Positions 43,993 to 52,257 of a stretch of DNA of 64,000 nt are shown in pieces (positions within the stretch are counted from its first letter, which is position 1; every line of letters starts with the position of its first letter). The notes beneath the pieces were generated by a model. It had not been told where the DNA came from and did not search any database. It saw only the letters and a list, made by a program, of their open reading frames with translations. Both the position numbers and the translations under genes were made by a program. The DNA is from Flavobacteriales bacterium (lineage in GTDB: Bacteria; Bacteroidota; Bacteroidia; Flavobacteriales_F; PHOS-HE28), in assembly GCA_016700415.1 (NCBI GenBank), contig CP065018.1, positions 1,680,001 to 1,744,000 of the forward strand. Reading direction: 5' to 3'.

Positions 43993-44979
43993 TTACTTCC
44001 TCGGCCTCCGCAGCCACACCTTCTGCCCAGCCCGCACGGGATCCGCGATACCCATGTTGTTGTACTTCGCCAGCTTATTCAGCTTCACGCCATAGCGTTG
44101 GCTGATGCCCCAGAGGGTCTCACCCTTGTCCGCGATGCAGCTTTCCCGGTCCTTGTTCTTGTTGCGCTTGGGCTGGATGTACACCACCTGTCCTTCCTCC
44201 AAGCTACCGTCCTTGGCGATGTCGTTCCAGTTGGCCACCAAGCCCGGCATCTGTTGGATCTCGTCCGCGATGTCCTTCACCGTCTCCCCCTTTCGTGCCC
44301 GGACGAACTTGATGCGGCCATCGAACAGCTCCACAGGGCGCATGTTACCGATGGTCACCGTATTGTCGTCATTGCTGTTGCGTGAACGGTGTGCCGGCTT
44401 TCCGCTGGGGGCCTTGCTAGGGGCATCGCCCTTACTGGCGTAGCTCACATCCACGCCCTTGTCCAAGTTGTCCAACTGGTAGCGCTCGATGAGGTCGATC
44501 AGCTTGCTCGGGTAGCGCGGGTCCGTGGCGTAACCGCACTTCTTCAGTCCGTGGGCCCAGCCCTTGTAGTCCGTGGGCTTCAACTCGAAAAGTTGCGCGT
44601 ACCGCGGTCGCTCAAGAAACTTGGAATGGTCCTCGAAGCTCTGATCGGCATTGCGGTATTTGCGGAAACAGTCATTCTTCTTGTCGTCATCGTGGAACAC
44701 CTTTCCGCCGGTCCAGTCCGAAGTGCACTTGATGCCGAAGTGGTTGTTCCCTTCCGTGGCGAGGACGCTGTTGCCGTTGCGGCTTTCCAACAGGCCTTGC
44801 GCCAAGGTGATGCTGGCCGGGATGCCGTGTTCCTGCATCTTCTTCACCGCCACGCTCTTCCACTTCTCGATGTACTGCTGGGGCGTCTGGGCGCTACCTC
44901 CAGGGATCCCTTGGGCCGAAGCCAGCAGCACGGGCAGTAACGCCAGCAAACCGGTTTTCAACAGGTGTTGGATCTTCAT
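43993..44979 (-). CDS. Secreted glucosaminidase with two LysM domains
   Basis: A 328-residue peptidoglycan hydrolase. The signal peptide MKIQHLLKTGLLALLPVLLA begins at ATG 44979 (an earlier ATG at 45003 adds 8 residues). The glucosaminidase domain spans about residues 35-180 with QEHGIPASITLAQGLLESRN (catalytic Glu), GNNHFGIKC, DDKKNDCFRKYRNADQSFED and YATDPRYPSKLIDLIERY. Two LysM repeats follow, RKGETVKDIADEIQQMPGLV and DKGETLWGISQRYGVKLNKL, for cell-wall attachment. This FlgJ-like arrangement is common in Bacteroidota. A TAGTTTCG box lies at 45008-45015. Confidence 0.93.
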   Translation of the reverse strand: MKIQHLLKTGLLALLPVLLASAQGIPGGSAQTPQQYIEKWKSVAVKKMQEHGIPASITLAQGLLESRNGNSVLATEGNNHFGIKCTSDWTGGKVFHDDDKKNDCFRKYRNADQSFEDHSKFLERPRYAQLFELKPTDYKGWAHGLKKCGYATDPRYPSKLIDLIERYQLDNLDKGVDVSYASKGDAPSKAPSGKPAHRSRNSNDDNTVTIGNMRPVELFDGRIKFVRARKGETVKDIADEIQQMPGLVANWNDIAKDGSLEEGQVVYIQPKRNKNKDRESCIADKGETLWGISQRYGVKLNKLAKYNNMGIADPVRAGQKVWLRRPRK

Positions 44980-45007
44980 TTCCAGAAGTGCGGTCTTCCG
45001 CAAGGGC

Positions 45008-45015
45008 CGAAACTA
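45008..45015 (-). promoter_or_regulatory. Promoter -7-like box TAGTTTCG for the glucosaminidase gene
   Basis: Minus-strand TAGTTTCG fits TAnnTTYG and is 29 bases upstream of the chosen start (44979). Confidence 0.4.
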
Positions 45016-45108
45016 TTGGGCATTCAGGAGCTTTTGAACATTCCGCCCACAGAGCTGTACACCGCCCATTGTGAATAAAACGCGCTGCTCCCGATCTTCG
45101 TACCCTCC

Positions 45109-45318
45109 ATGCCCAAGCACCCCAAGCCACCGGCGGACGACCCGCGCACCAAGCACTTGCTCCGGCTGGGCTATGTCCTTGGCGATTTCTACTTCACCGC
45201 GGAAGGCTATGTGGTGTGGACGGAGGCCTACCACCTGAAGCGCGGCTATTGCTGCCAGAGCGGCTGCAGGCATTGCCCGTACGGGAATTCGCCGGAGGAC
45301 CGGAAGAGGAAGAAGTGA
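45109..45318 (+). CDS. Small DUF5522 protein with Cys cluster
   Basis: A 69-residue protein. Its core GDFYFTAEGYVVWTEAYHLK leads into RGYCCQSGCRHCPYGN, which carries four conserved cysteines (CCxxxCxxC) of the DUF5522 family, probably binding a metal or Fe-S cluster. The C-terminus is strongly basic (PEDRKRKK). Function unknown. It is short but the conserved pattern makes it a real gene. It overlaps a different-frame reading that continues into the next gene but is not itself coding. A TATCTTG-like box lies after it, before the T9SS gene. Confidence 0.85.
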   Translation: MPKHPKPPADDPRTKHLLRLGYVLGDFYFTAEGYVVWTEAYHLKRGYCCQSGCRHCPYGNSPEDRKRKK

Positions 45319-45389
45319 AGGGTCCGCTGAACGGGAAGGTCAGGCAGCGTTTTGCCGCTTCGCCCTATCTTGTTTTGAAACGAGCGATC

Positions 45390-46889
45390 ATGCGCAAGCT
45401 CATACTCCTTTGTTGTGCCCTTCAGTGTGGGCTGCTTTCCGCGCAGAATTGGGCCTTGATCAACCCGGACTACAAGTACAACTACAGCAACGACGGTACG
45501 GACACGATCAGCAACCAGATCTTCGTGACGCATGTGGATACGCTGGGAGCGGACAGCTTCCGGTATGCGTTGAACAGGATCGGATCGCGCTGTGAACCTT
45601 GTCCGGATGCTCCCGCTTCATGTGACAACGGTTCCGGCGTCCACACTGGAATGGCGCAATTCATAGGCGGACAAATACTCCGTTCCGGTGCGGAGATCCG
45701 GCTGATCGATATGGACACCTTGCTCATCATACCATGGGCCCCGGACGCTGCGAACTGGCCGAGTCCTTCAGGGGGGCTCGCGACGATCCTATCCTCCGCC
45801 GACACCATCATTTGGGGGCAGGCCGACAGCGTGAAAACCGTGCAGTATGCGGACGGACGTTCACTGCGCATAAGCAAAATGCATGGCGTGATCCATGCCT
45901 CGGATACGTCAGGCGAGCATCTGTTGATCGGTGTGCAAGGAGGAATAAACGCCGGGGTCCATTTCCCGGAGATCATCGATTTCTTCAACTATCAGCCCGG
46001 GGACATCCTGCAATACAGCGGGGAGCATGGTGGCACGGACGGGATCTGCTACACGGACATTCACTTCCAGCGGAAGTACACGGTACTATCGCGCATGGAA
46101 CTCCCCGGTCGCACGAATTATGAACTGCGTTTGGTCCGTCACCAAGTAACGATCAGCCAGCCCGTTTGGGGGCCACCGAGCGAGTGGTGTACGAGCAGCA
46201 TCACCTCGGGTGTGGACACCGTGCTTTTGGGCATCGAGCACGCCGCTTGGACAGAGGAGAACTTCTTCGCGAACGAATGGCTCACGCATCATTGGCCCGG
46301 TGCCTTCGCATCCACCGCTGAGAACACCTTCCAAGGTGAGTTCGGAAGCAGTTACCATGGCTTCATCTGGCAAGCCTATCTGGACACGGAGGGTCGGACC
46401 TGCCTGAAACCCGAACAGCACACACAGGACCCCGGAGCCTGGCCCGCCGAGTCGTGGTGTGACCAGGACAGCACGTTCTGGCCGCAGAGCTATGATGAAG
46501 TAAAGAACCTCTTCACGAGCGGCATAGGCCTGACCAGTGCCTCATACTTCATCTTTGAGCACAGTGGGGGGATGGATCTGATCGGATATGACATCAATGG
46601 GCAACAATGGGGTACCATTACTGCCGACGACTTGATCCTCGGTGTTGCTGAGCAACGCTCTGAAGCGGATCGCTTTCGCGTGCGCCAAAATCCGGCAACC
46701 GGATCGTTGGTCGTGGAACATGCCGAGGCTGGAGCTTACTACCAAGTGCTCGACATCCTCGGGACGGTGCGTTCAACGGGCAGGTTCAGCTCAGGCACCG
46801 AGACGATCCGGATCGGAGACTTGTCCGATGGTGCCTACATCCTGCGAAGCGAAGGCCAACCAGCCCTGCGCTTCATTGTGGCACGCTGA
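45390..46889 (+). CDS. Secreted T9SS cargo protein, paralogue A
   Basis: A 499-residue exported protein: MRKLILLCCALQCGLLSAQ signal, a conserved N-terminal block (NWALINPDYKYNYSNDGTD, DTLGADSFRYALNRIG), a Cys-bearing segment (CEPCPDAPASC), a large domain of unknown fold, and a short T9SS type A domain (RQNPATGSLVVEHAEAGAYY ... YILRSEGQPALRFIVAR). It is closely related in order and sequence to the protein at 49862-51268, sharing the NW-x-x-x-NP-x-Y-x-YNY start and DTLG-x-DSFRY. ATG 45390 gives the signal peptide; the frame upstream overlaps the DUF5522 gene. I recognise no enzyme motif. Confidence 0.82.
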   Translation: MRKLILLCCALQCGLLSAQNWALINPDYKYNYSNDGTDTISNQIFVTHVDTLGADSFRYALNRIGSRCEPCPDAPASCDNGSGVHTGMAQFIGGQILRSGAEIRLIDMDTLLIIPWAPDAANWPSPSGGLATILSSADTIIWGQADSVKTVQYADGRSLRISKMHGVIHASDTSGEHLLIGVQGGINAGVHFPEIIDFFNYQPGDILQYSGEHGGTDGICYTDIHFQRKYTVLSRMELPGRTNYELRLVRHQVTISQPVWGPPSEWCTSSITSGVDTVLLGIEHAAWTEENFFANEWLTHHWPGAFASTAENTFQGEFGSSYHGFIWQAYLDTEGRTCLKPEQHTQDPGAWPAESWCDQDSTFWPQSYDEVKNLFTSGIGLTSASYFIFEHSGGMDLIGYDINGQQWGTITADDLILGVAEQRSEADRFRVRQNPATGSLVVEHAEAGAYYQVLDILGTVRSTGRFSSGTETIRIGDLSDGAYILRSEGQPALRFIVAR

Positions 46890-46919
46890 TCCTATCGATC
46901 CATAAGCTGATCTTGTGGC

Positions 46920-46985
46920 ATGTCTGTAGCTTTTACCTCCGAACTCCACCTCTTCCAAACCTTCATCCGCGAAGGCACATCATAA
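46920..46985 (+). pseudogene. Remnant of the hutU 5' end
   Basis: A 21-codon frame, M-S-V-A-F-T-S-E-L-H-L-F-Q-T-F-I-R-E-G-T, ends with TAA. Residues 11-19 (LFQTFIREG) match HutU residues 11-19 (LFQTSIREG) in the same codon numbering. At DNA level 46950-46976 and 47674-47700 agree at 24 of 27 bases. It lies upstream of the toxin-antitoxin pair, with the complete hutU after it, so the pair seems to lie between a partial and a full copy of the gene start. Confidence 0.6.
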
Positions 46986-47066
46986 ATAGCCCCGTCTGGA
47001 TCTTTGGACTCAACTTTCGGGCGACCTCGTTCAATATGTCTTATTTTTGAGGATGCACTTAATGCC

Positions 47067-47297
47067 ATGACCAAACAAGCCCTCATAGAACGCACAATTG
47101 GAGCGATCAACAAACTACCGCAAGAAAAGGCGGAAGAGGTGCTCGACTTTGTGATACTGCTTTTGAAGCGCCATGAGGAACGCTCGCTTATCGATGGGCT
47201 TCACCATTTGGCCTCCACGGTCTCGGCATTGGACTTCCTGCATGAAGAGGAAGACCTGTACACCCTTGCAGACCTGAAGAAGGTGTACCATGGCTAA
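47067..47297 (+). CDS. Putative antitoxin of a PemK/MazF-type pair
   Basis: A 76-residue acidic protein (MTKQALIERTIGAINKLPQE ... HEEEDLYTLADLKKVYHG) with a first half that resembles the helix-rich KLPxEKxEEVLDFVxFL pattern of DUF2281-type small proteins, often found with toxins. The following toxin gene overlaps its end by 8 bases, which is typical of antitoxin-first operons. ATG 47067 is chosen; the longer frame from 47004 runs over low-GC non-homologous DNA. The DNA-binding part is not evident, so regulation is by analogy. Confidence 0.75.
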   Translation: MTKQALIERTIGAINKLPQEKAEEVLDFVILLLKRHEERSLIDGLHHLASTVSALDFLHEEEDLYTLADLKKVYHG

Positions 47298-47610
47298 AGG
47301 GGATATCGTGCTGATCAACTTCCCGTTCACGGACCTTACCGGCAGTAAGCTCAGGCCAGCAGTCATCTTGATCGAAGGCGAGGTGGATATTACCGTGTGC
47401 TTCATCACCACGAGGTTTCACTGGCAGGAAGAGACCGATGTAAAGATCGATCCCGGTCCATCTAACGGATTGAAACATGCTTCGCTGATCCGCACCGCCA
47501 AATTGGCCACGCTGGACAAGAACATGGCTCGCGGTCTACTGGGCGCATTGACCGCTTCGGAGGTGAGGGAACTGGATGAAAAATTGAAGATCCTACTCCA
47601 GTTAGCTTAA
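47290..47610 (+). CDS. PemK/MazF family toxin
   Basis: A 106-residue protein with the SH3-like-barrel signature of MazF-type endoribonucleases: MAKGDIVLINFPFTDLTGSK at the start, LRPAVILI and HASLIRTAKLATLDK. Such toxins cut mRNA in cells that lose the antitoxin. The gene overlaps the antitoxin by 8 bases. The pair lies between a T9SS gene and hutU and is flanked by a degenerate copy of the hutU start, pointing to insertion. Confidence 0.88.
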   Translation: MAKGDIVLINFPFTDLTGSKLRPAVILIEGEVDITVCFITTRFHWQEETDVKIDPGPSNGLKHASLIRTAKLATLDKNMARGLLGALTASEVRELDEKLKILLQLA

Positions 47611-47643
47611 GGTCCGAACTGAAGACTCCGCTCATTTTGCAGA

Positions 47644-49689
47644 ATGCCGACCAACCCCTCTACCCTTTCCGACCTCTTCCAAACGTCAATCCGCGAAGGC
47701 ATCCCGAGCGAGCTTCCCCCGGCAAAGCCGCTGGACGCTTCCGTGTCCCATGCGCCCAAGCGCAAGGACATTCTTTCCCCGGAGGAAAAGAAGCTCGCAC
47801 TTCGAAATGCGTTACGCTACTTCCCGAAGAAGCACCACGCCGTGCTCGCGCCGGAATTCGCGGCGGAGCTGAAGGAGCACGGGCGCATCTACATGTACCG
47901 CTTCCGCCCGAGCGAGGCGATGCACGCGCGGCCGATCGGCCAGTACCCCGCAAAGTGCAAGCAGGCGGCGGCCATCATGCTGATGATCCAGAACAACCTG
48001 GACCCGGCCGTGGCGCAGCACCCGCATGAGCTGATCACCTACGGCGGGAATGGAGCGGTGTTCCAGAACTGGGCGCAATACCGGCTCACCATGCAGTACC
48101 TCAGCGAGATGAGCGAGGAGCAGACGTTGGTGATGTACAGCGGCCATCCGCTGGGCCTCTTTCCCAGCAACGCCGAAGCCCCGCGCGTGGTGGTGACCAA
48201 CGGCATGGTGATCCCGAACTACAGCAGCCCGGATGATTGGGAACGCATGAACGCGCTGGGCGTTTCGCAGTACGGCCAGATGACCGCCGGCAGCTACATG
48301 TACATCGGTCCACAGGGGATCGTGCATGGCACCACCATCACGGTGTTGAACGCTTGCCGCATGTTGCCTCATTCCCCGGCCCCTTCTCCCGGGGAGAAGG
48401 GAAGCCGTAGGATCTTCGTCACATCCGGCCTCGGCGGCATGAGCGGCGCACAGCCCAAGGCGGGCAACATCGCGGGCGTGGTGACGATCTGCGCGGAGGT
48501 GAATAGTGCCGCTGCGCACAAACGCCAAAGCCAAGGTTGGGTGGATGAGGTGATCGAGGATGTGGACGCTTGCATCGATGCCGCATTGGCTTGGCAGAAG
48601 AAAGGTGAAGCGCACAGCATCGCCTTCCTCGGCAACGTCGTGGACCTGTGGGAGCGCATGGCGGAACGGAAGATCCACGTGGACCTCGGTAGCGACCAGA
48701 CCAGCCTTCACAATCCATGGGCAGGTGGCTACTACCCGGCAGGACTGAGTTACGAGGAGAGCAATGTCTTGATGGTGAAGGATCCTTCAGCGTTCAAAAA
48801 GCGCGTCGAGGACAGCTTAAAGCGGCAGGTGAAAGCGATCAACACGCTCACCGGCGCGGGCATGTACTTCTTCGATTACGGCAACGCCTTTCTGCTGGAA
48901 AGCAAGCGCGCAGGCGCCGACATCTCTGGCAAGAACGGCGAGGAATTTCGCTACCCGAGCTACGTGGAGGACATCATGGGACCGATGTGCTTCGATCATG
49001 GCTTCGGGCCGTTCCGATGGGTCTGCACCAGCGGCGATCCAAAGGACCTCGCCACCAGCGACCGTATTGCCGGTGATGTGTTGGAAGCGATGCTGAAGGA
49101 CGCGCCGAAGGAGATCCATCAGCAGATCGCGGATAACCTGCATTGGATCCGCAGCGCGCAACAGAACAAGTTGGTGGTGGGCAGTCAAGCGCGCATCCTT
49201 TATGCGGATGCGGAAGGACGCATCCGTATCGCTGAAGCGTTCAACTACGCGATCAAGAGCGGAGAGGTCAGTGCACCCATCGTGTTGGGCCGCGACCACC
49301 ACGACGTGAGCGGAACGGATTCACCCTACCGCGAGACGAGCAACATCCGCGATGGATCACGCTTCACAGCCGACATGGCCGTGCAGAATTTCGTTGGCGA
49401 TGCCTTCCGTGGCGCGACATGGATCAGCCTGCACAACGGCGGCGGCGTGGGCTGGGGCGAAGTGATCAACGGCGGCTTCGGCATGGTGCTGGACGGCGGT
49501 GCGGACAGCGACCGCCGACTGAAGAGCATGCTGCACTGGGACGTGAACAACGGCATCGCGCGCCGTGCATGGGCACGCAACCCGAATGCGCAATGGAGCA
49601 TCCGCGAAGCGATGAAACGGGAGCCGAAGCTGAAGGTGACCGTGGCGGAGGAAGCGGATGATGCGGTGGTGGAGAGGGCGATCGGGTGA
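47644..49689 (+). CDS. hutU: Urocanate hydratase
   Basis: A 681-residue NAD-dependent enzyme that converts urocanate to imidazolone propionate in histidine breakdown. Conserved features are ELITYGGNGAVFQNW, QYGQMTAGSYMYIGPQGIVH, FVTSGLGGMSGAQPKA (NAD site), SDQTSLHNPWAGGYYPAG and MGPMCFDHGFGPFRWVC with the active-site cysteine. It is the longer (about 660-680-residue) version of the family. Unusual: between LNACRML and RRIFVTSGLGG an in-frame PHSPAPSPGEKGS segment is encoded by a perfect inverted repeat (48381-48401). The other hut genes are not near. The start is set at 47644, after the toxin stop. Confidence 0.93.
   Translation: MPTNPSTLSDLFQTSIREGIPSELPPAKPLDASVSHAPKRKDILSPEEKKLALRNALRYFPKKHHAVLAPEFAAELKEHGRIYMYRFRPSEAMHARPIGQYPAKCKQAAAIMLMIQNNLDPAVAQHPHELITYGGNGAVFQNWAQYRLTMQYLSEMSEEQTLVMYSGHPLGLFPSNAEAPRVVVTNGMVIPNYSSPDDWERMNALGVSQYGQMTAGSYMYIGPQGIVHGTTITVLNACRMLPHSPAPSPGEKGSRRIFVTSGLGGMSGAQPKAGNIAGVVTICAEVNSAAAHKRQSQGWVDEVIEDVDACIDAALAWQKKGEAHSIAFLGNVVDLWERMAERKIHVDLGSDQTSLHNPWAGGYYPAGLSYEESNVLMVKDPSAFKKRVEDSLKRQVKAINTLTGAGMYFFDYGNAFLLESKRAGADISGKNGEEFRYPSYVEDIMGPMCFDHGFGPFRWVCTSGDPKDLATSDRIAGDVLEAMLKDAPKEIHQQIADNLHWIRSAQQNKLVVGSQARILYADAEGRIRIAEAFNYAIKSGEVSAPIVLGRDHHDVSGTDSPYRETSNIRDGSRFTADMAVQNFVGDAFRGATWISLHNGGGVGWGEVINGGFGMVLDGGADSDRRLKSMLHWDVNNGIARRAWARNPNAQWSIREAMKREPKLKVTVAEEADDAVVERAIG
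48381..48401. repeat. Perfect inverted repeat inside hutU
   Basis: CCCTTCTCCC (48381-48390), one G, then GGGAGAAGGG (48392-48401): a 10-base perfect stem with a one-base centre. It encodes the Pro/Ser-rich PAPSPGEKG part of HutU in frame. The sequence resembles short GC-rich palindromic repeats found between genes, so it is probably an inserted repeat. Confidence 0.6.
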
Positions 49690-49779
49690 TCGTCCCTGCA
49701 CTGGGGTTCGCTATGCACGTGTCCCTGCAGTGATGCTGGGTGATTAGAGCGAGGACAGCAAAAGGATCTGGAAAAGACA

Positions 49780-49797
49780 TGGAGAATATATTCTCCA
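49780..49797. promoter_or_regulatory. 18-base perfect palindrome upstream of a T9SS gene, putative operator
   Basis: TGGAGAATATATTCTCCA is a perfect inverted repeat in the gap after hutU. It lies 64 bases before the ATG at 49862 and just upstream of a TTTTG...TATTTG pair (49808-49812 and 49831-49836), which may be the promoter. The symmetry suggests a dimeric repressor or activator site; no cognate regulator is identified. Confidence 0.45.
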
Positions 49798-49861
49798 GCG
49801 GGCAGCGTTTTGACTTCGTCCCCTGTCTATTATTTGAGGCGATAACTTCACCCCTTACACC

Positions 49862-51268
49862 ATGCGAACCCTCCAATTCTGCCTTCTTATGCTGACAGGC
49901 ACCACACTGCTTGCTCAGAACTGGGTCGTACTGAATCCAGCATACCGCTACAATTACAAAACGGATGATTCAGACACCATACGAAGCCAGATCCGGGTCA
50001 TGGACATCGATACACTGGGGCCGGATAGTTTCCGCTATGAGCTGAACCGTGTAGCCTCACTTTGCACATCCTGTCCTTATGAGTGCATGATCACCGTGGA
50101 CCTTCCGCAGTTTCTGCAAGCCGATGCGCAGATCCGAGGAAGCATTTGGCGCTTTAGTATGCCTGACACCTTGGTGATCCATTCGTTGGCTGATGTGGAC
50201 AGCACATGGATCTTCAACGAACAAGACAGCATACCCGCCACCGTGGTCGGATTATTCCCGACCAGCGTACTCGGGGTATCTGACACCGTGAGGGTGATGG
50301 TATCCACCATGAATGACACCATTATATGGAGCCGAGAACACGGCATCGTCATGTGGCACATGCTTGGAGAACCGCGTTATGACTTAGTGGGAGTTCAAGG
50401 CGCTGGCCAAGGAATCGTGATGCCATCTTTCGAGGAGATCTATGCATTCCAACCGGGAGATGCCCTCCAGTTCAATCAAAGTTGGAGCACAAGCATGCAC
50501 GTTTATAGCTCATCAACACTATTCCTAGTGGACGACCGCACTGAGAGTCAGGACACGGTGTTCCTTTCAGGGGAATCGTACCATAGGTTCAACCCGCCCA
50601 GTGGTTCGATTTTCTCTTACAACCCAACTGCCGCGACATCATTCATAGCTTCCAGTAATGTGTTGAAGCCCCTTGATTCTTGGCCGGGTCAGCTTGTCAA
50701 CTTCCCCAATTGGGGGCCGAACGGAGAGGATATGGCTATCGTCCCCAAGCACTATCTGGACAATACCGGCACCTACGTGATCGAAGGTGGGCGGATCGGC
50801 TCCTTCGGCATGTTCGCCATCTATCCCGGAACCAATAATGATTGCCTTGGCGTGGGATTCCCAGGTCCCTATCTGAACTATGTGATCCGATCATCTGGAT
50901 TTTATTACTACCAGATGAGTACAAGCTATTCCGAGTACAACTCCTTCTCATTCCGTGGGGCCGTCATCAATGGTGATACCCTAGGTTCGATGGACGACGA
51001 ATACTATTTCCATGTGGGATTGCCGGAATTTGAACGTCCAAAATGGTGGGTTTACCCCAATCCCGTCAGCTCGGTCCTGCATATCGAAGGTGACCTCTTC
51101 AATATGGATGTACTTCAAGTCTTCGATGCAACTGGAGAACGGGTTAAGTCTTGGCGTATGGAACAAACCGATCGGTTTTCCACGGATGTATCTGACCTCC
51201 CTCCGGGGCTATATGTTCTTAGCTCATTGCTCGATGGTCATGTGCAGAGATTCGTGGTGGCTCGATGA
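49862..51268 (+). CDS. Secreted T9SS cargo protein, paralogue B
   Basis: A 468-residue exported protein with signal peptide MRTLQFCLLMLTGTTLLAQ, followed by NWVVLNPAYRYNYKTDDSD and DTLGPDSFRYELNRVA that closely match the protein at 45390-46889. Like it, a CTSCPYEC cysteine segment follows, then an unrecognised domain and a C-terminal T9SS type A domain (VYPNPVSSVLHIEGDLFNMD ... YVLSSLLDGHVQRFVVAR). The pair brackets the toxin-antitoxin and hutU genes, so it may be a local duplication. The upstream gap carries a palindrome. Confidence 0.82.
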   Translation: MRTLQFCLLMLTGTTLLAQNWVVLNPAYRYNYKTDDSDTIRSQIRVMDIDTLGPDSFRYELNRVASLCTSCPYECMITVDLPQFLQADAQIRGSIWRFSMPDTLVIHSLADVDSTWIFNEQDSIPATVVGLFPTSVLGVSDTVRVMVSTMNDTIIWSREHGIVMWHMLGEPRYDLVGVQGAGQGIVMPSFEEIYAFQPGDALQFNQSWSTSMHVYSSSTLFLVDDRTESQDTVFLSGESYHRFNPPSGSIFSYNPTAATSFIASSNVLKPLDSWPGQLVNFPNWGPNGEDMAIVPKHYLDNTGTYVIEGGRIGSFGMFAIYPGTNNDCLGVGFPGPYLNYVIRSSGFYYYQMSTSYSEYNSFSFRGAVINGDTLGSMDDEYYFHVGLPEFERPKWWVYPNPVSSVLHIEGDLFNMDVLQVFDATGERVKSWRMEQTDRFSTDVSDLPPGLYVLSSLLDGHVQRFVVAR

Positions 51269-51430
51269 CCCGGAGACGCAGTATTTTCTCATGTTCTAAG
51301 GAGTTCCTTGCTTCGCGCCCCCACCCGAGCGGATTGAAACAACATACCCACAATGAACGCACCAACGCGTCGCGACAATGATCTGTGCCTGACCCGTACC
51401 TTTCCATTGTAAATCCGAGGAGTGTCCATT

Positions 51431-51994
51431 ATGAAACACATTGACAAGGAAAGCCTGAGCAAAGCCTACCGACTGTTTGAAAGCGACGACATCGACACCA
51501 TTGAAGTCGGCACTTTAAAGGGCTTACAACAGATACACAAGTACTTGTTCGATGGGCTTCTGGACTTTGCCGGGAAGAACCGCACCAGTAACATTTCAAA
51601 AGGCGGGTTCAGGTTTGCTACGGCCTTGTATTTGACCGAAGCTCTGGAAAAGGTGGAACAAATGCCCGAGACCACCTTTGAAGAGATCGTTGCCAAGTAC
51701 GTGGAAATGAACATCGCCCATCCGTTCATGGAAGGCAACGGCAGAGCCATGCGGATATGGCTGGACATGATCCTGAAAAGGCAACTGAAACAAGTGGTCA
51801 ACTGGCAATTCGTGGATAAGACACGTTACCTTCAAGCCATGGAGCGCAGCCCGATCAACGACCTGGAATTAAGAACACTGCTCAGCTCCAACCTTACGGA
51901 CGACATAAACGATCGCGCTATCGTTTTCAAAGGCATTGATCAATCCTACTACTACGAAGGTTATGAAAAAGGAAGTGGTGAAGAGCAAGGTTAA
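51431..51994 (+). CDS. Fic family AMP transferase, class III-like
   Basis: A 187-residue single-domain Fic protein. The catalytic HPFMEGNGR lies at residues 97-105 with the His, the acidic residue and the Arg needed to transfer AMP to a target hydroxyl. A C-terminal SYYYEG (172-177) fits the inhibitory [S/T]xxxE[G/N] motif of class III Fic proteins, whose Glu blocks productive ATP binding until relieved. Overall sequence is very like the Neisseria meningitidis Fic (NmFic) as I remember it, a protein reported to modify GyrB. The gene is alone, lower in GC than its neighbours and probably horizontally acquired. ATG 51431 follows GGAG; no partner antitoxin gene is adjacent, consistent with an internal inhibitor. 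Confidence 0.9.
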   Translation: MKHIDKESLSKAYRLFESDDIDTIEVGTLKGLQQIHKYLFDGLLDFAGKNRTSNISKGGFRFATALYLTEALEKVEQMPETTFEEIVAKYVEMNIAHPFMEGNGRAMRIWLDMILKRQLKQVVNWQFVDKTRYLQAMERSPINDLELRTLLSSNLTDDINDRAIVFKGIDQSYYYEGYEKGSGEEQG

Positions 51995-52019
51995 GAACTG
52001 TCCCGGCGCAGGGTCCGAA

Positions 52020-52068
52020 CGCCCGTCATTCCGAGCCTGACCCGGAATCCCGGTATGCCAGTGATCAC
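52020..52068. repeat. Intergenic repeat with CGTCATTCCG module
   Basis: CGTCATTCCGAGCCTGACCC is followed by GGAATCCCGGTATGCCAGTG in the gap after the Fic gene. The first part looks like a widespread CGTCATTCC-x-x-x-CTTGACCCGGAATC-type intergenic repeat; it occurs once here. Confidence 0.4.
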
Positions 52069-52257
52069 GTCTTCCAAAGCTTTCTATCAAGCGTGATCTC
52101 ATCACCGTTATTCAGAGTGTTGAATGAACCGACGAGAACTCGTTGGACATGTATATAGTTCGCCAATTCTATTGGAAAAAGATCGCACATCGCTTTTCGG
52201 ATGTCTTACATTCGATGTGGATACAATGCGGATCTGTTCAACCCAAATACCATCCCA

